A stretch of 5,295 nucleotides of DNA. Origin: an uncultured Gemella sp. (GTDB lineage: Bacteria; Bacillota; Bacilli; Staphylococcales; Gemellaceae). Below the pieces are notes generated by a model. The model saw nothing but the letters and a program-made list of their open reading frames with translations, was not told where the DNA came from and made no database searches. Shown here in pieces: positions 1-5,246 of the stretch (positions are counted from its first letter, which is position 1; each line of letters starts with the position of its first letter). The stretch lies in NCBI GenBank assembly GCA_938038035.1, contig CALHQV010000283.1, forward strand, positions 1 through 5,295. The letters run 5' to 3'. The position numbers were made by a program, and so were the translations under genes.

Positions 1-378
1 TTCTACATTTCAGGGTCTCAAATTTATGCAGTAGAAACGGCTCATCCAAGAGTAAGTGGTAGAAAATCAGGAAGAGACCATGCGGTTGAACGTCCGGAAT
101 ATGTTGCTGCTAAAGATCGTCAAGCAGAGTTAGAAACGGTGTATCGTGCTACAGCAGACTTATCTTTAGAAAAAATTGGTACACTGCAACGTGATCCATA
201 TTCTACAGAAGAACTTTTAAACAAAGATACATTAGTTTATGTCGGACTTGATCAAGGACAAGATGCACTTCGAGTATTTGATTTGAATAAGAAAGAAGAA
301 GTTTTCTCAGCAAAAATAACACCAAAAGCAGATGCGAAGTTATATTTCCAAAGAAAACGTGAATATGTGATTTACTAA
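1..378 (+). CDS. C-terminal part of an unrecognised protein (5' end outside window)
   Basis: The reading frame is open from base 1 to the TAA at 376-378 (125 codons), so the gene begins before the window. An internal GTG at 139 is not a credible start, because the frame upstream is open and coding-like and no Shine-Dalgarno site precedes it. I do not recognise the product. The visible part starts with a strand-like segment (FYISGSQIYAVET), then a charged Arg/Gly/Glu-rich stretch, then near the C-terminus strands of the type LVYVGL and ALRVFDLNKKEEVF, which vaguely resemble one blade of a beta-propeller (PQQ/WD40-like). That resemblance is weak and I would not name a family from it. No membrane segment is visible in this part. 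No terminator follows directly; readthrough would run into the hairpin terminator at 495-522. Its last codons overlap the promoter of the RNA gene downstream. Confidence 0.8.
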   Translation, partial: FYISGSQIYAVETAHPRVSGRKSGRDHAVERPEYVAAKDRQAELETVYRATADLSLEKIGTLQRDPYSTEELLNKDTLVYVGLDQGQDALRVFDLNKKEEVFSAKITPKADAKLYFQRKREYVIY

Positions 379-400
379 AAGGGTATAAAAATAGTATAAT
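371..400 (+). promoter_or_regulatory. Promoter for the small RNA at about 407-522
   Basis: A perfect TATAAT lies at 395-400, with TTTACT at 371-376 as the -35 box (4 of 6 to TTGACA) and an 18-nt spacer. The -35 box overlaps the stop codon of the upstream gene. The predicted start is around 406-410. The next reading frame begins only after a terminator at 495-522 and has its own promoter, so this promoter appears dedicated to the non-coding transcript. Confidence 0.65.
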
Positions 401-406
401 CAAAGT

Positions 407-522
407 AATAAATAGGGCAGTAGTTCAAAAAGGAAGACGTCCTTCTTAATTAAGAAGGGAGATGACGGTGCAAATCCGTTCGACTACTTGTTATGACATC
501 TATTTAATAGGTGTCTTTTTTT
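407..522 (+). ncRNA. Candidate structured small RNA with tRNA-like T-loop hairpin, family unknown
   Basis: A roughly 110-nt transcript is predicted from a TATAAT promoter to a U-tailed terminator. Structure seen by eye: a closing stem of 7 bp (419-425 with 482-488, one G-U); a hairpin of 7 bp with an AATT loop (441-447 with 452-458); and a 5-bp hairpin (464-468 with 476-480, one G-U) whose 7-nt loop TGCAAAT has the T-loop pattern of U at loop position 1 and A at position 5. An alternative 5-bp hairpin, 430-434 with 440-444, shares bases with the AATT-loop hairpin, so only one of the two can form. The T-arm placed next to a 7-bp closing stem recalls the acceptor/T half of a tRNA, but there is no D arm or anticodon arm. 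The segment GGTGCAAATCCG resembles the cobalamin riboswitch core, but the B12 box is missing. I do not assign a family; it could be a free small RNA or a decayed or divergent riboswitch. Confidence 0.6.
495..522 (+). terminator. Intrinsic terminator of the small RNA
   Basis: GACATCT (495-501) pairs with AGGTGTC (509-515), with one G-U pair and possibly two further inner A-T pairs around a short loop. It is followed directly by seven T (516-522). It ends the small RNA and any readthrough from the upstream partial gene, and isolates both from yggS. Confidence 0.85.
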
Positions 523-552
523 ATTTTATTAATAACAAAATAATAAGCATCA

Positions 553-561
553 TGTTATAAT
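553..561 (+). promoter_or_regulatory. Extended -10 promoter for yggS-ygjP
   Basis: TGTTATAAT at 553-561 is an extended -10 element (TGn plus a perfect TATAAT). The -35 region about 17 nt upstream (near 533-538) is poor, as is usual for extended -10 promoters. It lies after the terminator at 495-522 and about 40 nt before the yggS start, so the operon need not depend on readthrough of the RNA upstream. Confidence 0.6.
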
Positions 562-601
562 AAAATTAGAAAGAGATTAAAGAAAATTAGTAGGAGAAAA
601 A

Positions 602-1279
602 ATGAACGTTAGAGAGAATTTTGAGATAATAACAAAAGAAATAGCTGAAACTTGCGAAAAAGTCGGTAGAAATGCTGATGAAGTGAAATTAATAGCTGTA
701 ACTAAATATGTTACTGATACTAGAGTTGAAGCGGCGATAGAAGCTGGAATTACTGATTTTGCTGAGAATCGTCCGCAAAATTATGTTGAAAGAAAGAATA
801 AATATTCTAATAAGACTTGGCATCTAATTGGAAGTTTACAAACACGAAAAGTACGTGATGTGATTAATGAGGTTGATTATTTCCACGCATTGGATAGAGA
901 TAGCCTAGCTAAAGAAATTGAAAAACGTGCAGAAAAAGAAATTAAATGTTTCGTACAGGTGAATGTTTCTGGAGAGGAGAGTAAACATGGTCTAACTTCG
1001 GAAGAAGCAGTTGACTTTATTAAATCATTGGAACAATATTCAAAAATAAAAGTTGTTGGACTTATGACTATGGCACCTTTTGTTGAAGATGAAGAAATAT
1101 TACGTAATTGCTTTAGAAAATTAAGACAGTTACGTGATGAAGTAAAAGGTCTGAATTTATTACATGCACCATGTGAATTTTTATCGATGGGAATGAGTAA
1201 TGACTATAAAATTGCAATCGAAGAAGGAGCGACTCATATAAGAGTTGGTACTGCATTAGTAGGTTGTGAGTTAAAATAA
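602..1279 (+). CDS. yggS: YggS/YlmE-family pyridoxal phosphate homeostasis protein
   Basis: This is a cytosolic PLP-binding protein of the YggS/PROSC (COG0325) family. It folds as a single TIM-barrel domain, has no known enzymatic activity, and is thought to buffer or deliver PLP and keep amino-acid and keto-acid pools balanced. Sequence support: LIAVTKYV near the N-terminus gives the PLP Schiff-base lysine, K35. It is followed by FAENRPQNYVERK, WHLIGSLQTRKVR, VNVSGEESKHGL, GLMTMAP, and near the end LSMGMSNDYKIAIEEGATHIRVGTALVG, which carries the phosphate-binding Ser/Thr-Gly region. The 225-residue length is normal for the family. The ATG at 602 has AGGAG at 592-596, 5 nt upstream. One family position looks altered: FAEN where FGEN is usual. 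The next gene starts 22 nt after the stop, so they are probably co-transcribed. In Bacillus the homologue ylmE sits in the ylmDEFGH cell-division cluster, but no such neighbours appear here. Confidence 0.95.
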   Translation: MNVRENFEIITKEIAETCEKVGRNADEVKLIAVTKYVTDTRVEAAIEAGITDFAENRPQNYVERKNKYSNKTWHLIGSLQTRKVRDVINEVDYFHALDRDSLAKEIEKRAEKEIKCFVQVNVSGEESKHGLTSEEAVDFIKSLEQYSKIKVVGLMTMAPFVEDEEILRNCFRKLRQLRDEVKGLNLLHAPCEFLSMGMSNDYKIAIEEGATHIRVGTALVGCELK

Positions 1280-1301
1280 TAAAATATAAGGGAGGGGTAG
1301 T

Positions 1302-2000
1302 ATGCATAGAGTAATAACTGTAGATGATTTAATCGTCACTATTAAATACAGAAGAAAAATGAAAAATATCTATTTAAAAGTTGAAAAAAATGCTGATGTA
1401 GTAGTGAGCGCCCCTCCAAGAACACCTAACTATATCATAAAAAAACTTGTTCAAGAAAATATAGATGAGGTAAAACTTAGAAGAAATAATATCTTGAAGA
1501 ATGGTCATACTGTTAAAAATTATGTAACAGGCGAAAAACATTATGTTTTCGGGAAAGAATTAACTTTAGAAGTTAGACTTGGAGATAAAAATAAGGTAAC
1601 TATTTCTAATGATAAGTTAATTCTAAGCGTTAAAGATAAATACCAAGATAGAGAACAAATAGTAACTAGGGAACTTAGAAAGGTTGTTTATAATAAATGC
1701 TTGGAGTTTCTTAGTAAGTATGAAAAGCTTATGAATGTTCATGCTGAACAACTTAGAATTAAAAAGATGAAAACACGCTGGGGAACATGTAATATCGAAG
1801 CGAAGAGAATCTGGATAAACTACGAACTTGTAAAATATCCAGTTGATTGTTTGGAACATACTATTGTTCATGAACTTACTCATTTGTTAGAAACAAATCA
1901 CACGCCAAGATTTTATACATTGTTAGGAAAATACTATCCTAATTACAGAGAAAATGATAAATTAATAAAAGAATTTAGTAAACAACTAATTGGTAGATAA
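1302..2000 (+). CDS. YgjP-like (DUF45, M48-type) zinc metallopeptidase-domain protein
   Basis: The C-terminal part carries the gluzincin-type motif HELTHLLETNH (H190, E191, H194, then H200), preceded by the family signature MKTRWGTCN (R159-C163) and an INYELVKYP segment. This is the YgjP-like/DUF45 metallopeptidase layout (COG1451): an N-terminal strand-rich half (about 1-115) and a C-terminal helical zinc site. H190 and H194 should bind zinc with the downstream H200, and E191 is the presumed catalytic base. The 232-residue length is normal. There is no signal peptide or membrane segment, so it should be cytosolic. The biological substrate of the family is not established; members are often found alone or beside restriction-modification and nuclease genes. 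The start ATG at 1302 has GGAGG at 1291-1295, 6 nt upstream. It follows yggS by 22 nt as the second gene of an apparent operon, and no clear terminator follows it. Confidence 0.92.
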   Translation: MHRVITVDDLIVTIKYRRKMKNIYLKVEKNADVVVSAPPRTPNYIIKKLVQENIDEVKLRRNNILKNGHTVKNYVTGEKHYVFGKELTLEVRLGDKNKVTISNDKLILSVKDKYQDREQIVTRELRKVVYNKCLEFLSKYEKLMNVHAEQLRIKKMKTRWGTCNIEAKRIWINYELVKYPVDCLEHTIVHELTHLLETNHTPRFYTLLGKYYPNYRENDKLIKEFSKQLIGR

Positions 2001-2115
2001 AAAGTATACAAGTATTACAATTTTTTTGAAATTTATTATTAAATGAGAGTAGGTTAAATGATTTTTTGAAACTAGGTGATTCACTCTTAAAAACAATAAT
2101 TTAAGTGTGTAACGA
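2001..2115. other. Intergenic spacer without clear features
   Basis: This is an AT-rich stretch between the ygjP-like gene and the tig promoter. I find no convincing U-tailed hairpin here. The best pairing, AGAGT near 2045 with ACTCT near 2085, is only 5 bp across a long loop. How yggS-ygjP transcription ends is therefore unclear, and some readthrough into tig is possible. Confidence 0.5.
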
Positions 2116-2144
2116 TTGACTTTTTACGCTATTTACTATATAAT
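2116..2144 (+). promoter_or_regulatory. Strong sigma-A-type promoter of tig
   Basis: TTGACT at 2116-2121 and TATAAT at 2139-2144 are separated by exactly 17 nt. This is near consensus (11 of 12 bases) and fits the high expression expected of trigger factor. The predicted start is around 2151, giving a leader of about 67 nt. Confidence 0.88.
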
Positions 2145-2157
2145 TAATCAAGAGTTT

Positions 2158-2200
2158 TTAGTATTTTTATACTAACATTTTTGATGATACTTAAAAGTAT
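2158..2200 (+). promoter_or_regulatory. tig 5' leader with two complementary small hairpins
   Basis: Hairpin 1 is TTAGTAT (2158-2164) with ATACTAA (2169-2175). Hairpin 2 is ATACT (2187-2191) with AGTAT (2196-2200), followed by TTTT and then the ribosome-binding site GGAGG (2205-2209). The four AGTAT/ATACT arms are interchangeable, so hairpin 1's left arm could also pair with hairpin 2's left arm, and likewise for the right arms. This could modulate translation, or it may be no more than AT-rich coincidence. Confidence 0.35.
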
Positions 2201-2217
2201 TTTTGGAGGAAAAATAA

Positions 2218-3486
2218 ATGTCACAAATTTTAAATAAAGAAGATGGAAAAGTAGTTATCGCTTTTTCAGCAACAAAAGAAGAATTTGCGAAAGGATTAGA
2301 TCAAGCATTCAAACGTGCAGTTAAACGTGTTAACGCACCTGGATTCAGAAAAGGTAAATTACCAAGAGCCGTATTCAACAAAATGTACGGTGAAGAAGCA
2401 TTATTCCAAGATGCAGTAGATTTCGTATTACCAGCAGCTTATACAAAAGCTATCGATGAATTAGAAGTTTCACCATTAGCTATGCCTGATATCGATGTTA
2501 AAGAAATCAGCAAAGAAGAAGGTGTTAAATTCGAAGCAGTTGTTACTGTTAAACCAAACGTTGAATTAGGTGAATACAAAAACCTTGGATTAGAAAAAGA
2601 CTCAGTAGAAGTAACTGATGCTGATGTAGAAGAAAGATTAGATAGCTTATTAAGCCGTCAAGCTGAATGGCAAATCAAAGAAGGAGAATCTAAAAAAGGT
2701 GATATCGTAGTTATTGACTTTAAAGGATTCATCGGAGACGAAGCTTTTGAAGGTGGAGAAGCTAAAGGTTACGAATTAGAATTAGGTTCAGGTTCATTCA
2801 TCCCTGGATTCGAAGAACAATTAGAAGGAAAAGTTGCACCAGTTGACACAGAAGTTAACGTAACATTCCCAGAAAACTACCAAGTAGCTGATCTTGCAGG
2901 TAAAGCAGCTAGATTCGAAGTTACAGTTCACGACGTAAAAGAAAAAGTTTTACCAGAATTAACTGATGAATTCGTTAAAGAATTTTCTAAAGAAGCAGCT
3001 TCAACTGTAGCTGAATACAAAGAAAAATTAAAAGAAGAAATCAAATTAGAAAAAGAAAACTTAGCAGAAAAATCTTACTCTGATAAAGTAATTTCTACAG
3101 CTGTAGAAAATGCAAAAGTTTCTGTACCAGAAAAATTAGTAGAACAAGAAGTTAACTCTATGTTCGAACAATTCACAGGAAACTTATCTCGTCAAGGATT
3201 ATCATTCGACTTATATGAACAATTCACTGGAAAAGGTGAAGCTGATCTTAAAGCAGAAATGAAATCAGACGCTGAAAACAAAATCAAAACTTCATTCGTA
3301 CTAGGTGAAATCGCTGAAGTAGAAAAAGTTGAAGTAACAGAAGCTGACATCGATGCAGAAGTTAAAGAACTTGCTACTATGTACAACATGACTGAAGAAG
3401 GAATCAAACAACGTATTAGTGTTGAAGACTTACGTGGTGAGTTAGTAATCCAAAAAACTGTTGATTTCTTAAAAGCTAACAACTAA
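2218..3486 (+). CDS. tig: Trigger factor, ribosome-associated chaperone and peptidyl-prolyl isomerase
   Basis: Trigger factor docks at the ribosomal exit tunnel and shields nascent chains. It also has FKBP-type prolyl isomerase activity. All three domains are present: the N-terminal ribosome-binding domain (about 1-115) with the signature GFRKGKLPR at 42-50; the FKBP-type PPIase domain (about 160-242, GDIVVIDFKGFIGDEAFEGG through SFIPGFEEQLEG); and the helical C-terminal chaperone domain (about 250-422), rich in Glu and Lys. The 422 residues are close to the usual 425-435. The ATG at 2218 has GGAGG at 2205-2209, 8 nt upstream. Codon choice differs visibly from the neighbours, with many AAC, TTC, ATC, GAC and CCA codons; this looks like the translational bias of an abundant protein, not like transfer. 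It is monocistronic, with its own promoter and a strong terminator. In many Firmicutes clpX follows tig; it does not here. Confidence 0.98.
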   Translation: MSQILNKEDGKVVIAFSATKEEFAKGLDQAFKRAVKRVNAPGFRKGKLPRAVFNKMYGEEALFQDAVDFVLPAAYTKAIDELEVSPLAMPDIDVKEISKEEGVKFEAVVTVKPNVELGEYKNLGLEKDSVEVTDADVEERLDSLLSRQAEWQIKEGESKKGDIVVIDFKGFIGDEAFEGGEAKGYELELGSGSFIPGFEEQLEGKVAPVDTEVNVTFPENYQVADLAGKAARFEVTVHDVKEKVLPELTDEFVKEFSKEAASTVAEYKEKLKEEIKLEKENLAEKSYSDKVISTAVENAKVSVPEKLVEQEVNSMFEQFTGNLSRQGLSFDLYEQFTGKGEADLKAEMKSDAENKIKTSFVLGEIAEVEKVEVTEADIDAEVKELATMYNMTEEGIKQRISVEDLRGELVIQKTVDFLKANN

Positions 3487-3505
3487 TTTTAGCAAATCAT
3501 CCTTA

Positions 3506-3542
3506 AGCATATAGAGTGTCTAACATTCTATATGCTTTTTTT
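3506..3542 (+). terminator. Strong intrinsic terminator of tig
   Basis: A 13-bp stem (3506-3518 with 3524-3536, one G-U pair) closes a 5-nt loop (TCTAA), and a T run follows to 3542. It starts 20 nt after the tig stop and cuts tig off from the GIY-YIG gene 36 nt downstream. Confidence 0.95.
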
Positions 3543-3563
3543 AAAAAGAAGATATATTTAGAG

Positions 3564-3570
3564 AAAGGAG
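3564..3570 (+). promoter_or_regulatory. Ribosome-binding site that fixes the GIY-YIG gene start
   Basis: AAAGGAG at 3564-3570 lies 8 nt before the ATG at 3579. The frame is open further upstream to a GTG at 3516, but that codon lies inside the tig terminator stem and has no ribosome-binding site. The start is therefore placed at 3579. Confidence 0.85.
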
Positions 3571-3578
3571 TTGAAAAT

Positions 3579-4475
3579 ATGCCAAGAGGGAAAAATATTA
3601 ATATGTTTCTAATGGAAGGCGATGTAACGAGTTCTATTAAATGTACACTATCTAATTGGACGGGTGTAATTTACAAAATACCGAGAACAAAACTAAATTC
3701 AGAATTGATTAAAAAGAGACAGCATTTAAAGTATAGTGGAATATATTTCTTAATAGGTAAAAGTGATAAAGAGGATAAGAATCTTGTCTATGTCGGTCAA
3801 GCAGGGAATAGGAAAAATGGAGAGGCACTTCTATTAAGGTTATTAGAACATACAAAAGATGCAAAGATGGATTTCTTTAACGAAGTAATAGTTTTAACGA
3901 CGGATACTAATATCTTTGGGCCTACAGAATTGAATTATCTTGAAAATAAATTTGCAGAAAAAATTAAATTTGCAGATAGATATATATTGAAAAATCAAAA
4001 TGAGCCGAATATAGGAAATGTTACAGAAGAAAAAGAATCTGAGTTAATTGAAATTCTTTCTAATAGTGAAATGATAATAGGTACATTAGGACACAAATTA
4101 TTTATTCCAACTTTAAATAAAGATACGATTGAAGAGGAAATCGTAGAAGATAAAAATATATTATTTTTAAGTAGAAAAAATAGAAAAAGTAATCTTCAAA
4201 TTGAAGCAAAATGTAAAAGAACAAATGAGGGGTTTGTAGTTTTAAAAGGAAGTATGATTTCTTTAGACGATTTAAAAACTATGCCTAAATTAATTAAAAA
4301 ACTACGTGATCAATTAATTGCCTCTAAAATTATAAAAAATGGGATTTTAATGGAAAATCAATTGTTTACTAGTGCATCTTATGCGGCAGCATTTGTATTA
4401 GGAACTAATGCCAATGGACTAACGCATTGGAAAACAAAAAATGGACAGACTTTAAAGGAATTAGAGGATAATTAA
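3579..4475 (+). CDS. GIY-YIG nuclease-family protein with C-terminal DUF4357
   Basis: This is a 298-residue protein with three parts. The N-terminal module (about 4-40) reads GKNINMFLMEGD...NWTGVIYKIPR, a lead-in common in this GIY-YIG group. The GIY-YIG domain (about 50-145) has GIY at 54-56, YVG at 71-73, the likely catalytic R87 in LLLRLLEH, and the metal-binding glutamate, probably E122, in LNYLENKF. The C-terminal DUF4357-like segment (about 218-295) has GFVVLKGS, SAAFVLG-like SYAAAFVLGTNANG and the final HWK...G.TLKEL. All the expected catalytic positions appear intact, so it could be an active DNA endonuclease. The true substrate of this group is not established; relatives often travel with restriction-modification or other accessory DNA-processing genes. 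It follows the tig terminator closely with no convincing promoter, and is followed after 28 nt by an alkylation-repair-like gene, suggesting co-transcription. Confidence 0.9.
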   Translation: MPRGKNINMFLMEGDVTSSIKCTLSNWTGVIYKIPRTKLNSELIKKRQHLKYSGIYFLIGKSDKEDKNLVYVGQAGNRKNGEALLLRLLEHTKDAKMDFFNEVIVLTTDTNIFGPTELNYLENKFAEKIKFADRYILKNQNEPNIGNVTEEKESELIEILSNSEMIIGTLGHKLFIPTLNKDTIEEEIVEDKNILFLSRKNRKSNLQIEAKCKRTNEGFVVLKGSMISLDDLKTMPKLIKKLRDQLIASKIIKNGILMENQLFTSASYAAAFVLGTNANGLTHWKTKNGQTLKELEDN

Positions 4476-4487
4476 AAACATATTCCT

Positions 4488-4506
4488 AAGGAGATGAGGT
4501 AGTTTG
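4488..4506 (+). promoter_or_regulatory. Ribosome-binding site and TTG start of the HEAT-repeat gene
   Basis: AAGGAG at 4488-4493 lies 10 nt before TTG at 4504. An ATG at 4494 in another frame runs into a stop after one further codon, and there is no in-frame ATG or GTG nearby. TTG is therefore the likely start. A TTG start and the slightly long spacing suggest modest translation. Confidence 0.75.
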
Positions 4507-5124
4507 AACGAATATATTAAAAGCCTAGAACAAGAATTTTCTCTAATAAAGAGCGGATTTAAGAAAGAAGAGAACAGAGCCTTATTAGATTATAAATCTA
4601 ATGATAAAGAGTATGTTAAAAGATTAGCTTTCTTGTCATATGAATCAAAAGTATACCAAGTTAGAATGTACGGTGTGTTTCTTTTCGGTTATTTATCAGA
4701 TGATAGTGATATTCTAACTTTTATGAGAGATGAAGTATCTAAAGATGATAATTGGAGAGTGCAAGAGGTACTTGCAAAAGCATTCGATGAATATTGTAAA
4801 AATAAAGGTTATGAAAATTCAATCTCTGTAACTGATGAGTGGCTAAGGTCTGATAATCCGAATACGAGAAGAGCTGTTACAGAAGGATTAAGGATATGGA
4901 TCAGTAGACCATATTTCAAAGAAAATCCACAAGAAGCAATAAAAAGACTAGCCACATTAAAAGAAGACTCTAGTGAATATGTAAGAAAATCAGTAGGGAA
5001 TGCATTAAGGGATATTAGTAGAAAATTTCCAGAACTTATAAGTGAAGAATTAAAAACTTGGAATTTAGAAACTAAGGAAATCAAACAAGTGTATAAATTA
5101 GTTAGTAGGTTTGTTGAGAAGTAA
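4504..5124 (+). CDS. Small HEAT-repeat protein of the DNA alkylation repair (AlkC/AlkD-like) family
   Basis: This 206-residue, all-helical, charged protein has HEAT-like repeats. The telling stretches are DNWRVQEVLAKAFDEYC (82-98), DNPNTRRAVTEGLRIWISRPYF (117-138) and SSEYVRKSVGNALRDISRKFPELI (156-179). These recall AlkC/AlkD-type DNA glycosylases, which grip damaged DNA in a HEAT solenoid and remove alkylated bases without flipping them out. In AlkD a Trp-x3-Asp pair is important, as I recall; here W84 is followed at +4 by Q88, so that acid is absent if the alignment is right, and catalytic activity is uncertain. It is shorter than AlkC and lacks any extra C-terminal domain. There is no signal peptide, so it should be cytosolic. 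It lies 28 nt after the GIY-YIG gene and probably shares its transcript. It could instead be a HEAT-repeat scaffold without enzyme activity. Confidence 0.85.
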   Translation: MNEYIKSLEQEFSLIKSGFKKEENRALLDYKSNDKEYVKRLAFLSYESKVYQVRMYGVFLFGYLSDDSDILTFMRDEVSKDDNWRVQEVLAKAFDEYCKNKGYENSISVTDEWLRSDNPNTRRAVTEGLRIWISRPYFKENPQEAIKRLATLKEDSSEYVRKSVGNALRDISRKFPELISEELKTWNLETKEIKQVYKLVSRFVEK

Positions 5125-5130
5125 AATATT

Positions 5131-5174
5131 TTGAAATAAAGTTTATTGTGTTTTATAACTTTTTGCAGTATAAT
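5131..5174 (+). promoter_or_regulatory. Two overlapping promoters ahead of the hairpin RNA
   Basis: Promoter A is TTGAAA (5131-5136), a 17-nt spacer, and TATAAC (5154-5159). Promoter B is TTGTGT (5146-5151), a 17-nt spacer, and TATAAT (5169-5174). Predicted starts are near 5166 and 5181. Both lie just after the HEAT-repeat gene and point at the hairpin at 5185-5244, with no reading frame in between. Confidence 0.6.
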
Positions 5175-5180
5175 GAAACT

Positions 5181-5244
5181 AATGAGAGATGTCTATCCTC
5201 CTCCCCCGTTTTTATTTTTTGGAGGGGGGTCGACATCTCTTTTT
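5181..5244 (+). ncRNA. Candidate short hairpin RNA with C-rich arm
   Basis: Transcripts from the promoters just upstream would be about 60-80 nt and consist almost wholly of one long hairpin ending in U. The left arm is a pyrimidine run, TCCTCCTCC plus CCC, which is complementary to Shine-Dalgarno sequences. The right arm is GGAGGGGGG. The 16-nt loop is mostly T (5209-5220). No reading frame with a proper ribosome-binding site is present. It may be a small regulatory RNA, or simply a terminator preceded by a chance promoter. Confidence 0.45.
5185..5244 (+). terminator. Long intrinsic terminator after the HEAT-repeat gene
   Basis: AGAGATGTC (5185-5193) pairs with GACATCTCT (5232-5240). After one T/C mismatch the stem continues through A5195-T5230 and TCCTCCTCC (5196-5204) with GGAGGGGGG (5221-5229, two G-U pairs), around a 16-nt loop. 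TTTTT follows at 5240-5244. It lacks a T tract on the opposite strand, so it works only for rightward transcription. It would end the GIY-YIG/HEAT operon as well as any RNA started at 5166-5181. Confidence 0.88.
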
Positions 5245-5246
5245 GA

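Noticed and set aside
139..378. A separate 79-residue gene starting at GTG 139
   Set aside because: The same frame is open back to base 1 with coding-like content and no ribosome-binding site before 139. It is the tail of a longer gene.
419..490. A tRNA gene
   Set aside because: The 7-bp closing stem and T-loop hairpin look tRNA-like, but there is no D arm, no anticodon arm and no CCA, and the T-loop has G where U55 is expected.
462..560. Small ORF of 32 codons starting at ATG 462, with a hydrophobic C-terminal half
   Set aside because: The purine-rich AAGGGAG directly abuts the ATG, leaving no proper spacing. The frame also runs through the terminator at 495-522 and into the yggS promoter. 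The RNA-structure explanation fits better.
2018..2070. Direct repeats such as TTTTTTGAAA near 2030 and 2065
   Set aside because: Short, AT-rich and imperfect; expected by chance in this composition.
3192..3482. Minus-strand reading frames inside tig and the other genes
   Set aside because: They lie opposite well-recognised genes, lack ribosome-binding sites, and have Ser/Leu-rich composition typical of antisense shadows.
3516..3578. N-terminal extension of the GIY-YIG protein from GTG 3516
   Set aside because: The codons lie in the tig terminator stem, loop and T tract. A good ribosome-binding site at 3564-3570 serves the ATG at 3579.
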